From Xylaria sp. FL1777 (lineage: Eukaryota > Ascomycota > Sordariomycetes > Xylariales > Xylariaceae), in NCBI GenBank assembly GCA_022578965.1, contig MU400607.1:87161-151160 (forward strand): a stretch of 64,000 nt of DNA, in the 5' to 3' direction. The position numbers and the translations under genes were made by a program. Below, one piece after another: positions 45,325 through 55,502 of this stretch. The stretch's first letter is position 1; each line of letters begins with the position of its first letter. Under the pieces are notes generated by a model. It saw only the letters and a list, made by a program, of their open reading frames with translations. It was not told the DNA's origin and made no database searches.

Positions 45325-46269
45325 ATGGCCGAGCAAGTCGACCTCACTACGATCCCTATCTCGCCCAATGGCGACAAGACTGATGTTGCCTCCTCTGCCG
45401 ACCTCGATGGCAAACTCGTCACCGTCTTTCATGACAAGGACAACTTCAACGTGAAGCATCCTCTGCAGAACAAATGGACGCTCTGGTTTACCAAGCCAGC
45501 AAGTGGCAAGGTGAGTTAGTTGTTCATGTTATTTTCATACCACGTCTCGCCATTGAGAAATCCAATGTGGTTATGCTAGCGCGTATCGACTAACACCTTC
45601 TTTCCACGTCTAGGGCGACAACTGGAATGATCTGCTTAAGGAAGTCATCATCTTTGACACGGTTGAAGAGTTCTGGGGTATTTACGTAAGTACTATGCTA
45701 CGTACCCTACGTAAGGACGGGGCGGAGTTGCCTCTACTTATAAACCGATCAACTAACGGGCATGTCCCTACCCACAATAGAATAACATCGCGCCCGTTTC
45801 CGACCTAGCCATGAAGTCCGACTACCACCTGTTCAAGGAGGGCGTACGGCCCGAGTGGGAGGACCCCCAAAACAAGCACGGTGGCAAGTGGTCCTACCAG
45901 TTCAAGGACAAGCGCAGCATTGACATCAACGAGCTGTGGCTGCAGACTATGATGGCGGCTATCGGCGAGACGCTCGAGGAGGAAGACGATGGCGAGGTCA
46001 TGGGTGTCGTCGTCAACGTCCGAAAGGCTTTCTTCCGTATTGGCGTTTGGACACGTACCATTGGCAAGAGCATCCCTGGCCGCGGCGATGGTGATGTCTC
46101 TGGTGGAAAGGGGCGATCTCCCGAAAAGGGCCAGAAGATCCTTCTTGCTATTGGTAAACGGTTCAAGGAGATCCTCCAGCTCCCTCCTAACGAGAACATC
46201 GAGTTCTCCGGCCACACCGACGCTGCACACTCCGGTAGCACTCGTGCTCGCGCCAAATTCGTTGTTTAG
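45325..46269 (+). CDS. eIF4E: Translation initiation factor eIF4E (mRNA cap-binding), 3 exons
   Basis: Spliced as join(45325..45510, 45614..45685, 45781..46269), 248 aa; introns of 103 and 95 bp are GT-AG, the second with a CTAAC branch site. The fold signature is complete: HPLQNKWTLWF at 45-55, the first cap-stacking tryptophan Trp66 (GDNW), the eIF4G/4E-BP-contact tryptophan Trp83 (EEFWGIY), and the second cap-stacking pair Trp112-Glu113 (VRPEWED), equivalent to human Trp56, Trp73 and Trp102/Glu103. The C-terminal part carries the basic, Gly/Asp-rich loop before the last strands. It binds the m7G cap and recruits eIF4G to start translation. The long pyrimidine-rich leader fits an abundant housekeeping mRNA. 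Family assignment is secure; whether the organism has a second paralogue cannot be seen here. Confidence 0.97.
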
Positions 46270-47555
46270 ACCCAGAACCTAGGCGCAAGATCGCCTCTCG
46301 GTGAGAATATTGGCATATTGTTTGGCACGGGCTTTCGGATTGAGAAATCACGATGGGCTTCGGAACTGCTGAATTTTAATCGCTTGCTGTGTTGAGGAAG
46401 AAAGTAAAACGGTATCTATATCCGGAATGAGATACTCGGCACTTGCGCTGTCTTTTCCACAATATCACTTTGTAAACCTGAAGTTTACGAATGGTTCTGC
46501 CCTGATTCATCGTTACAGGGCGGAAGGATAAGGTGAAGACAATATAGCAGCACTTAATGATAAGAGACCAAAACCAAAAAAAAAGTATTTGTAGAACTTC
46601 GAGGCCTAACTTCGGTTGTTAAATGTGCTATTGACCTCTACCTGTTTTGACAAGTAAAGAATGATAGGACCATGTGCGGTAAGTATTATGCCGTAGAACT
46701 CTTTATTTACGGAAACCTTCGTTCCTGTCTGCAACTGTCATCCAAAATCAATATCCATCTAAGGCTAGTATGAATAAGGCCAGCGAGTGCTCCCGATGGT
46801 ATTTCAATTCTCCCCTCGGGGTATCACTCGACGCTTGTGCAGTTACTTGCATTGTGGAATTGGATCAGTGATTGATTCTCTGGATAGGGAAATGATGCGT
46901 TGTGCAATGGATGATGATGACGATGTCGATTTTCGGCTATGGGTCGGTCGGGTCCCTGTAGATTCGGTAGCAGTATGAATTGAGGAAAGGAATGTGGTAG
47001 GCATGCGGTGTAAGACGACGATAGATGCTGGCTGTGTGGATTAATTCAAGTGAGTTGATCTTGGGGTGTATTGGGGTATATATGGAATGTGTGTGTTATC
47101 AGGGAAGGAATTGCTTGGGGTCTGTCGGGTTCTTTATACATGTAGATGTAAGGTAATAGATGCGGAAATTTGAATTACTAGGGAGGGAAAAGCGCTGGAA
47201 ATTGTACACCGCGAGTATGCCGGCTTAGTATAAGTAAGGTCTTGTGGAATTACTTTGTGCGTTGATGCCGATGGCTATACATACAGACGAGCTCTCCGAT
47301 CTATCAGGTAAGTACCTAGGTATATAATAATAATGCTGGCCCCGTTTCCCAATGCAATTACTCTAAAAGCCTTGCACTCCAGTCGCCCCGTAGGAAATGA
47401 ACACCCCGGTACCAATAACCTCGCCTGGGAAGATGAGTCTATTGGAGAGGAAAGCCTGGAATATCCAAGAAAATACCGGGTTACGAAGTCCACCTTCTTC
47501 TGGTAGGTACCTATTCTTACCTATTCATTCTCTCCTGATGATTATTTCCGGGTCG
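46270..47555. other. Intergenic between convergent genes
   Basis: A 1.3-kb gap containing the 3' flanks of eIF4E and the malonyl-CoA synthetase-like gene. A TACCTAGGTA motif occurs near 47315. Short frames here have no protein character. Confidence 0.5.
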
Positions 47556-50076
47556 TCACATCTCGTCTCCGCTGAAATCATCTAAGAAGACTTGGCGGAG
47601 GAGGTTCTTTTTATTGATCTTGCCCATTGCATTTCTGGGGATATGGTCAACGACCCTTAGAAGCTGGGGGATCTTGTAGTTTGCGAGCCGGCCCTTCAGG
47701 GCTCGGCGCATGTCCATCGGCTTCCAGCCTTCGGGACAGATCGTGCGGTCGAGAATAGCGACGGCGCCGACCTTCTGGCCCCATTTGCCGGATGGCACGG
47801 CCAGCACGGCGGCCTCGAGCACCTCCGGTAACGACAAGAGCTCGCGCTCGACTTCTAGCGCTGATACCTTCTCGCCGCCGGATTTTATGATGTCTGCGCT
47901 TCGCCGTCCTAGGATAAAATACATGGGACCCTTGGCCCAGTCGCCGCTTGTCCCGCTGCCAGCCGGCGCAGGCACATGTTGGCGCACGGCGACGTCTCCT
48001 GTCTTGAACCACGGCCCCTTGCCGTCGTCAGCAGGCACGAATTCTTTAGCGGTGGCTGCGGGGTTGGCCCAGTATTCGCGGAATACGTTTGCGCCCCGTA
48101 GCTGGATCTCTCCCGATCGGTTAACCTCGCCCGGAGGGATGATTTCATTCGTGTCTGTATCGAAAAGGCGAGCCTCAACACCGGGAAGAGGCCATCCTAC
48201 GCTGGCATCTACGCGGTCATTGAATTCTAGACCGCAAGATAAGGCCATGCCAACTTCGGTCATACCATAACGTTCTAGAAGCACATTACCTCGGCTAAGA
48301 TCCTTCCAGGCGCGCTTCACTGGGGTCGGCAGTGCGGCAGAACCCGAAATGGCAACCCGCATATGCTCGGGGCTTATGGCAATGCGGCCGGCCTCGGCAA
48401 TTTCCGGCGGCAGGGCCTTATGTGTAGAAAGGAGACGGGTGTAGACCGTTGGTACGACAGTGAAGAACGTTATTTTCTCCCTGCACATGTTGGCAAGTTT
48501 ATCTTCTAATACTGCATTATTCGTGGTGCCATTTGCATGCGTTGCTCCACTCGGCAGCGGCATCGAGCGAGTAGCTTGTGGACGGACCACCTCATTCAGG
48601 TCTACAGCCAATTGGCTGATTCTTGAGGATTCCTGTGGTGAGAGGGCCACACCAGTCTCAGCGGAGCTATTCGACCGGGACGCTAAACGAACGATACCAT
48701 AGAGCTCCGCGGCAATTTGACTGATTCTACTCGCATCGGCAGGGGATAGTGTAGTGTCTATGCTCACAGGGGTCGTAGCACCGGTGCTGCATGCTTCTGA
48801 GACCGTGCGACTTAGAGTACTGGGCAGAGATATGTAGGGGAGACCTTTTCCGGGGGTGCTCGGAGCACCGTCGGCCACAACATCCGCTTTTGGAGATTCG
48901 AGAAATGGATTTGCAAAGCGCCGCCATACAGTATCCGCATTGAATGGGAAAAGGAACTCAATAACACTTCCCGCAAATAAAGGGGTGATGATGGCATTGA
49001 CCGTGCCGTGAATGTGGTGTAAGGGTAGAATGTGAAGAAGCCTGTCTTGTGGGGTATATTTCCACGCTTCTATCAAGGCGCGGCTTTGTGCTGTGAGGGC
49101 GGTTTCGGGGATCAAAACACCCTTTGGTCGTGCTGTCGTCCCCGAGGTATACAACATCATGCCCGCCCCCCCAGTGTCGGCATCCTCCGTGATGGTTACA
49201 GTATCAAAGATAGTGTTATCTCGACCAAGCCCGGGGTGCTTCGGTAATTCGACCGCCTTGAGGGTCGGCTTGAATTCAGGGTCTGTATTTGGCGAAGGTT
49301 CAGGCCAAGGGGTTTTGAGTACTTCTTTTGCTTTCGAGGCGAACTTGGCCGAGTGAAGTAGCAAGGATGCTTGAGACTGAGTGAGGACGTACTGCAGCTC
49401 GGGTGCAGGAAACGGAGGTGAGAGGGGAAGCGCAATTGCGCGTGAGGCGAGGATAGCGAGAAATGTCACTATTTCGTATAAGTAAGGAATCGAATGTATT
49501 TTATCAGGGTATTCTGGTTTGGATAACTTGCGTACCGACATAGTCGTAGCTATTTTCTATGAGGAAAGCGATACGTTCCCCACGAATATCCGTCCTGCCC
49601 GCCGCAGCGTATATCTGGTCGCGTGCTCGACAGACATCTGGAAGTAGCTCGCCGTATTTGAATGACCGGCCAGAAACACAATGCGCGACAACAGTGGAAT
49701 TGGGATTGTGCCGTGATATGGCATCAAAGATGGGGAAGTTGGGTAAAGTGAGTGCAGAAGCCATTTTGAGGGAGCCGGACGAGGGTGTGGGTTGAGTCGC
49801 AAAAAAGCGGCGAAAGCATGTGGTGATCTCCAAACGTGGTCTGGCTGTATAAGTAGCAAACGCAGCAAACGTAGCAAATGTACAACCCAATGCAGGATCG
49901 ATATTACTACGGCTGATAGTACGACAACAATATGGAATAGCGGCCACGGACGGAGAGTGGAGAAATGAGCATTGGGAGTTGGTTCGGCAGATCGTGGTGT
50001 TTGAGGCAGTCAACAGCGAAGAAGAGCTCGAAATGCAGACAATCGGACGCAATCTTCCCCCGCCAAGCAACCACAT
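47556..50076 (-). CDS. Malonyl-CoA synthetase / ACSF3-like acyl-CoA ligase with a long insertion, 2 exons
   Basis: Spliced as complement(join(47556..49468, 49536..50076)), 817 aa, with a 67-bp GT-AG intron. AMP-ligase motifs are intact: MMLYTSGTTARPKGVL, the ERYGMTEVGMAL motif, WFKTGDVA, GRRSADIIKSGGEKVSALEVE and the catalytic-lysine tail GKINKKNL. The overall pattern matches ACSF3-type malonyl-CoA synthetase, which activates malonate, in mitochondria in several organisms. The N-terminal 104 residues before the internal Met at 49764 are Arg/Ser/Thr-rich and end in CFRRFFATQ, like a mitochondrial presequence; translation from the internal Met would give a form without it. The family is usually about 570-600 aa; the excess is this N-terminus plus an insertion of about 120 residues (48520-48890) containing a duplicated LSP...SRISQ unit. 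Ligase assignment is firm; substrate is inferred. Confidence 0.88.
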
Positions 50077-51113
50077 TCCGGGTGGGCAGCGGATTGGTGT
50101 ACTTTCAGGGGTATCCGGATGCCGCTAACGTGGCAGACATGCGCAACGGTGCAGACGAGTGTGATGGCCAGGGCCTCAAGAGAGAGTTTGTAGCTTTATC
50201 AGGCCGTATGCAGTTGCCGATCGTCACCGAGCACCTGTGTGTTGCTACCTATATATACTAGGTTAATCTCAAGATCAAGGCTGAAGACTCAAGGTGACAG
50301 TAGCAGCAGGGAAGCAGCAGGTACCTGGCCGAGACTAGGTAGGTACATATCTAGGCGAAGATAACAAGTAATGCGACTGCAGCATTGATGATAGCCAAGA
50401 CTGTGATGAGAGAGAGGACGTCTGTACCCATTTCATGCCGCCAAGAGTGTTTAGCCTGGCGTGAATTGGGCGGGAACTGATGGGCTGGCGAATGGGAGTT
50501 AGAGTGGGAAACAATGGTAGCACCAACCTGACGGGAGCGGCGCGGTCGATCTTAAATAACCATATATGTGCTACAGACAGTTGGGAGCTGTCGGGTGTTG
50601 GATCCGTCGCCACGATATTGGACAGATGATGGGTTTCGTTGATGTTACTGTATTTGTTTGTTGGACGAATTATTTACAGGCAATGGAAACATTGCCATGG
50701 TGTATGCTCAGTGGACTTTAGGTACCTTACTGCGTAGGTAGCACCCCTGTAACATTAGGTCCTAGGTACGCATACCGGCGGCTTTCGGGGTTAGGTAGGC
50801 GGCTGGTGTAGTGGCTTGACCCGCCGACGAGGATCATCAGGCGATAAGGTACGTAGGTATTTTCGATGCTAGATATCAATACCTACCTGGACAATCTCAA
50901 ATTGAGTCCTTCAGTCTCGAGCTAAAATGTGATCACAGCTACAGAACTTTCCATTACTGCTACGAGTTTTCCAGAATTTAAGAGACTTGCTTCACTTCAC
51001 TAGTCACACGACACTTGATATTGAGACCGAGCTCATCGAGGGACATCCTCAGTGGTGCGAGATTCTGCTGATCTGACGCCCCCGCCGGACACCGAGATCG
51101 CAAGGCCGTATTG
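50077..51113. promoter_or_regulatory. Divergent promoter region (acyl-CoA ligase / BolA)
   Basis: A 1-kb gap between divergently transcribed genes. It contains several GTAGGTAC/TACCTA motifs (50335-50345, 50720-50770, 50850-50890) and a possible 26-codon membrane micropeptide (50351-50431, listed separately). No larger gene is supported. Confidence 0.45.
50351..50431 (-). CDS. Candidate 26-aa membrane micropeptide
   Basis: ATG to TAG encodes 26 residues: a short polar start (MGTD) followed by an uninterrupted hydrophobic stretch long enough to span a membrane, ending IFA. The same frame is open upstream for about 15 more codons to an acceptor-like CAG, so it might instead be the last exon of a tail-anchored protein. 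No homologue is recognised, and small hydrophobic frames arise by chance, so confidence is low. Confidence 0.25.
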   Translation of the reverse strand: MGTDVLSLITVLAIINAAVALLVIFA

Positions 51114-51811
51114 ATGTTGCGCCGAACCACGGTCGCAGTTTTAGCACCGACTGCGTTGGTCAGGTCATCGTCGCCTGCGCTACTCTTCCCTCGACGTCTG
51201 CTGGCTACGGCGATAATGACGTCCGAAACTCCCATGGAGGACGCTATTCGGACCAAGGTGGGGCTGCTTTCCTGTCTTATCTTACTCATGTTGATTATGA
51301 AATCGATCGATGTTCTTTGATTTGCTGCGTATTCGGAGTCTGATATACTCGAATAATTGAATGCAATTAGCAGGATGTGTGAAGAGAATGACGGACTCAG
51401 TAACTGACCATGACGGTGTATATAGGTCACCGAAGCGCTCAGCCCTTCACGCCTGGAGATTTTTAACGACTCGTATAAGCGTAAGTCTGATTCGTCATCG
51501 TCAACACGTTGTTTAGCTTCTTCACTTTCACCACCTCCCCTGATTTTCTGCCTACACATCACGCTAACACAGTCCCAGACGCGCACCACAAACCCATGCA
51601 AGGTACCACCTCAGGCGAGACACACTTCCGCGTCGTCATCACGTCCGAGGCGTTCCGGAGTAAGATGCAGCCCGCGCGCCACCGTCTAGTCTATGGCCTG
51701 CTGCGCGATGAGATGGCGGCCGAAGGCGGCATCCACGCCTTGCAATTGAGAACAATGACGCCCGAGGAAGAAGAGCGTCAGAAGGCAAAGGAGGAGGCCG
51801 AGAAAGCATAG
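51114..51811 (+). CDS. BolA-family protein, probably mitochondrial, 3 exons
   Basis: Spliced as join(51114..51257, 51426..51480, 51579..51811), 143 aa; introns of 168 and 98 bp are GT-AG. The BolA domain spans about residues 40-120: ALSPSRLEIFNDSYKHAHH, then GETHFRVVITSEAF and RHRLVYGLLRDEM, with the family's invariant His in the RHRLVY segment and the HAHH cluster as probable iron-sulphur ligands with a monothiol glutaredoxin. The first 34 residues are Arg/Ala/Ser/Leu-rich without acids, an excellent mitochondrial presequence, after which a second Met (MTSETPMED) could start a cytosolic form. BolA proteins act in iron-sulphur cluster handling and iron regulation. The C-terminal tail is acidic-basic and helical. 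The gene diverges from the acyl-CoA ligase gene. Confidence 0.9.
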
Positions 51812-52261
51812 TGGTCGGGACGGATCTGTTAGTATATGGAAGAGAGGAGAGCATGTTCTTCAACTCGCTCGGTTGTATGATTAGACGCTGTAAACTATAA
51901 GCTGGTACCGATAGATATTTAATGGGGAGTATGGGTGCTCGGCTTTGTATATGCTCCTTGCTTGTCCGATGCGGCGGCCTTTCGTAATGGCAATGAGGAC
52001 ACTTCGCTAGGAGAGGGGCGAATTCAAAATACCCGTTTTCTCTGATGAGATTTCCATATATAACAAGATACGAAAAGGATTTGAGCCTAGCGAAGCGCCT
52101 TAGTCGAACGACAAAGCCATTCTCGTCTGAACGCATTTATGGTATTTCAGTATGTCTGCTACAGCACTCGAGTCATGGTGGGTATCTAACTTCTTAACTA
52201 ACAAAGAATAGTCTGAAGCCCATAAGAACTCCGCCATACATAAGTACGTTTACCGCAACCC
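51812..52261. other. Short intergenic region between convergent genes
   Basis: Only the 3' flanks of the BolA gene and of the unknown gene to the right; nothing else is seen. Confidence 0.5.
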
Positions 52262-54418
52262 TCAGAATCGTTCTCGTTGCTTTTGCCCCGACGTAGGAGT
52301 GCTGCCTATGGGGGCCGAACTGGCAATACTATCCCTGCCCGCCATTCGCTTTTTAAAGTGTTTTGCAAGTCGGCGTCTACGCCTCTCCTCTGGGTCTTCA
52401 GTAGTTTTCACACTCTCCTTCGTAGTAGGTTCTGCGGCAATAGAGGGTCGAGCCGTGTTCTTGGACCCCTCCGACTGGTTACTGGCCACGCTGCCAGAGT
52501 CAGACCACATCCTACTGTGGGTGCTCGGCGTGACGCCTAACGAAATTCGCTTGGTCCCTTCAGAGCGGAGCTCGCTGGTTGCAGTTCTCTTCTTGCGCAT
52601 GGTCGACTCCGAATGGGATCGCGTTAAGCCCTTGTGCTGCACTGGTCGGGCATCTATTCCACCAAAGGATCTATGGACCGGGATCTGTTGGTTGGTTGTG
52701 AAAGGTGGTAATTTTGGCTTTTGAATCGGTGATAACCTGAATTCTCTGGCCTCGGCCGCAGATGCCTCTGCTGGCTTTCGTATAGGCTCTTTCCCTTTAA
52801 TTGGCTGTGGAGGCATGGAAGATCGCGAGACCTGATTCACTTGGTTATGCGGTACTGATTGGCTATTAGAAAAAGGGCGCTCGTTTGACTCTTGACTGGA
52901 GAAGATCCCTAAAGTCAGTTGCGCCATTTCGAGCTCATCCGGATAGAAATTGAGTATTGATTGTATATTCTGACGTGTGACGACCCGTGAAGTAAATAGA
53001 GGATCATCGTCAATTTCGTTGTACCACTCAATCGCTCTTTGAGCCTTTCGGGGAGGACATGCTGCGTCGCAGTCTTTGACATAAGGAAGATATCCTTCGA
53101 CCCAAGCTCTGATGAAGTCATCGTACAAAGATGTTCGAATTCTGCGACGCTGCAGCTGGATGTAAATACATGCTGTTATAAAGTCTTGGATCGTTCCGTT
53201 GTAGTTCGGATAAGCAACTGTGTAGTGGGCGAATGGGGTTTCCCAGGTCTTTAACGCTACGGCTGGCGGGGCGGCAGAATGAGCGACAGGAGCGGCTGTT
53301 TGGGGAGAGTGAATAGCACGAGGTGCAGGCTTCATTGGTACAGGGAAATATGATGTTGGGGCTGAAGGGCTATGGAGATTGTCGGAGCCAAGATCAGCAC
53401 CATACATCAACCTCTGGCCTGGTTTAACATCCCAAGCTTTTGTGTGCTTCTCGCTCTCAACTTCTTGGTCGTTTGTTGTAGACGGTATGATGGATGATGA
53501 CGTATCGTCAGTAAACAAAGAGCTCGCCGCGTCGGTAGTGTGACCTAGAACAGCCGCAGCTTTACTGGAGCCTACATTTGTGTTTAAGTGTGATGAGACG
53601 GTGCTTTGTTTAGGTCCGCGATACAGCTCGGGTACACGATTATATATGTGATTCTTGGATTTGGGTTTCCGCTGCAGATCTAAGTTCTTCGAAGCATTTG
53701 TGGAATCAGTCTGTATAGACTGTTCAAGCGTGCAGGGAACAACTTGGGCCGAGGGAGGCGTTGCTAGCATTGGTAGAGCTGATTTGTTAATGGGCATAGG
53801 ATTGTAGGTAAGGACAGCTGGGACTTCAACTTCAAGCTCATCTTCATGCCCCTGACTACTCTGTGCAGGCTCGGGCAATTTAGAATGTTCTAGTGGCGAC
53901 GTCATGACAGTAGGCTGCGGCGGCGATTTCTCAGGAAGTTGTGTCAAAAATGGTTGACTTCGTTCCTCACTATCACCCCTCGGCGGTCGGAAATGGGCCT
54001 CAGAACTTGCTTCCCACGAGATCTGCTCACTAGACTCGGAGTCTTTAGAGCCGCCATTATCGCCATCCTCCTGAACATGGGGTGGTAGTAATGACTGGCT
54101 TCGGGACGGCTGAAGAGCATCTACATCATCTTCCGTCTGACTTGTGAACTCAGCAACATGACTTGATTCGGCTATTTTTTTCTGCAGGGTGTATGAGGCT
54201 TTCGTCTGTTCTAACACACAAGGTGGTACATTAATAAAGCCATTGTGCCGTCTGCTTAGGAAACTTGCCCACGACTCATGTCTAGTTAGGAGTTCCTTTT
54301 GAGCGCTGGAAACTTTGGTAAGTGGACGCCGGACTTTTGTGCCGCCACAGATATCGGAGGGAGAAGAATCCGGTGTTGATGAGGCGGTATTAAGAGCTGA
54401 TTCAAAGTTGCTTGCCAT
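52262..54418 (-). CDS. Large mostly disordered protein of unknown function
   Basis: A single-exon frame of 718 codons starting at the first ATG (54418); three upstream codons in frame begin with GTG and are not used. Residues 1-390 are low-complexity, Ser/Pro/Gln/Glu-rich and probably disordered, apart from a short conserved-looking N-terminal helix (HESWASFLSRRHNGF). Residues about 390-500 have the look of a compact helical domain (e.g. TIQDFITACIYIQLQRRRIR, WVEGYLPYVKDCD and AIEWYNEIDDDPLF). The tail is again disordered and ends in a strongly basic segment, RRRRRLAKHFKKRMAGRD, that could be a nuclear localisation signal. I do not recognise the family. A nuclear scaffold or DNA/chromatin-associated role is possible but is inference only. 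It is divergent from the Fab1 gene. Confidence 0.8.
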   Translation of the reverse strand: MASNFESALNTASSTPDSSPSDICGGTKVRRPLTKVSSAQKELLTRHESWASFLSRRHNGFINVPPCVLEQTKASYTLQKKIAESSHVAEFTSQTEDDVDALQPSRSQSLLPPHVQEDGDNGGSKDSESSEQISWEASSEAHFRPPRGDSEERSQPFLTQLPEKSPPQPTVMTSPLEHSKLPEPAQSSQGHEDELEVEVPAVLTYNPMPINKSALPMLATPPSAQVVPCTLEQSIQTDSTNASKNLDLQRKPKSKNHIYNRVPELYRGPKQSTVSSHLNTNVGSSKAAAVLGHTTDAASSLFTDDTSSSIIPSTTNDQEVESEKHTKAWDVKPGQRLMYGADLGSDNLHSPSAPTSYFPVPMKPAPRAIHSPQTAAPVAHSAAPPAVALKTWETPFAHYTVAYPNYNGTIQDFITACIYIQLQRRRIRTSLYDDFIRAWVEGYLPYVKDCDAACPPRKAQRAIEWYNEIDDDPLFTSRVVTRQNIQSILNFYPDELEMAQLTLGIFSSQESNERPFSNSQSVPHNQVNQVSRSSMPPQPIKGKEPIRKPAEASAAEAREFRLSPIQKPKLPPFTTNQQIPVHRSFGGIDARPVQHKGLTRSHSESTMRKKRTATSELRSEGTKRISLGVTPSTHSRMWSDSGSVASNQSEGSKNTARPSIAAEPTTKESVKTTEDPEERRRRRLAKHFKKRMAGRDSIASSAPIGSTPTSGQKQRERF

Positions 54419-55502
54419 GCTTGGCACTGTTCTGTGGCTTATAACATGACACTCTGTTCATTAAGATGCCGCTTATCGCGCACATGTGGTAAATCAGAGA
54501 ACAAACCTTCAAGGTTTTAACTGAACGCTCGGAATTATCCACTAAGACATTTCATATTGCCGAACAAGAAGGTTGCATAATGCGGATACACAGTGGTGTC
54601 GGGTAGCAGGTATAAGGTACCTCGGATAGCGGTCGTATACTTCAATAGTAGATAGACGCGTGTATATGTATAAGAACGCGAAGAAGTGTGATTGCGGGGC
54701 GGGACAGAATGCGAAGTCACGTGGCTCCGCAACTAGAATTAGCTGTGTCCAAGACAGGTACATAGGTGGAATGTGGGGCTTAGCAGCTAGCCTGACTACC
54801 TAGTTCTGTTCGAAGTTCTCAAGCTCCACACTATACTCAAAGACCTAGTCAGCCAAGCTTGACGACCCAGGTACCTATACCTAGATCAGTACCTTGCGAT
54901 GTGGACGACCCAGCATCTTGAGGCAACTGCACCTCCAAGGCTCCAACTGCGTCACCAATGCCTGTCTTGAGCACCACCTTCTCGCAAGACACCTACAGTC
55001 CAGTACCTCTGTACCTACTCTCCTTCGTATCCCTTCACTGTCCTTTGTAGCCATCTACACCACTTGGCCTCATTCCTAGGGATAGGAGTCCTTGCCGACT
55101 CCCGCGTCGTGGATTTTCGCCATGTTCCTTTCCACTCTTCAGTACGCTCCCTCCAGCTGCTAGCTAAATACTGCGTAGACGTCACCGTTGTCTGGTGCTT
55201 CTCCGTTCTGACTGTTCGTCTCCTTAGTCCGGCTCACCCAAACAAGTAATCGCCTCTCGCGTGGCCAAAAAGCATGCTGTAGCCCATTCTCTGAAGCTGT
55301 AGGGACGGATAGATCTGTGTCATCTATACCTTCCTGCACCTTTCTATTATGAAGTACTATGACGTGCCGCCGAATACGACACTGTCGTGCTTATAAATAC
55401 AAAATCTCCGTCCCCGCTGTCCCGGCTTTCGGCTCTCTGCCTGTTTCACGACGACCATTCTTCATTCTCGAGCTAGCTATTGTGATTTAGCTAGCGGCAA
55501 CG
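54419..55502. promoter_or_regulatory. Divergent promoter region of the unknown gene and Fab1
   Basis: This 1.1-kb gap has a TATA-like box at 55392 on the Fab1 side and TACCTA-type motifs near 54870. From 55100 to 55500 it is C/T-rich, consistent with the Fab1 leader. No coding feature is supported. Confidence 0.55.
55392..55399 (+). promoter_or_regulatory. TATA-like box upstream of Fab1
   Basis: TATAAATA lies 111 bp before the Fab1 start codon, followed by a pyrimidine-rich leader. Confidence 0.45.

Noticed and set aside
45805..46256. Long frames opposite and in alternate frame to eIF4E
   Set aside because: They are shadows of the real exon, whose translation is unmistakably eIF4E.
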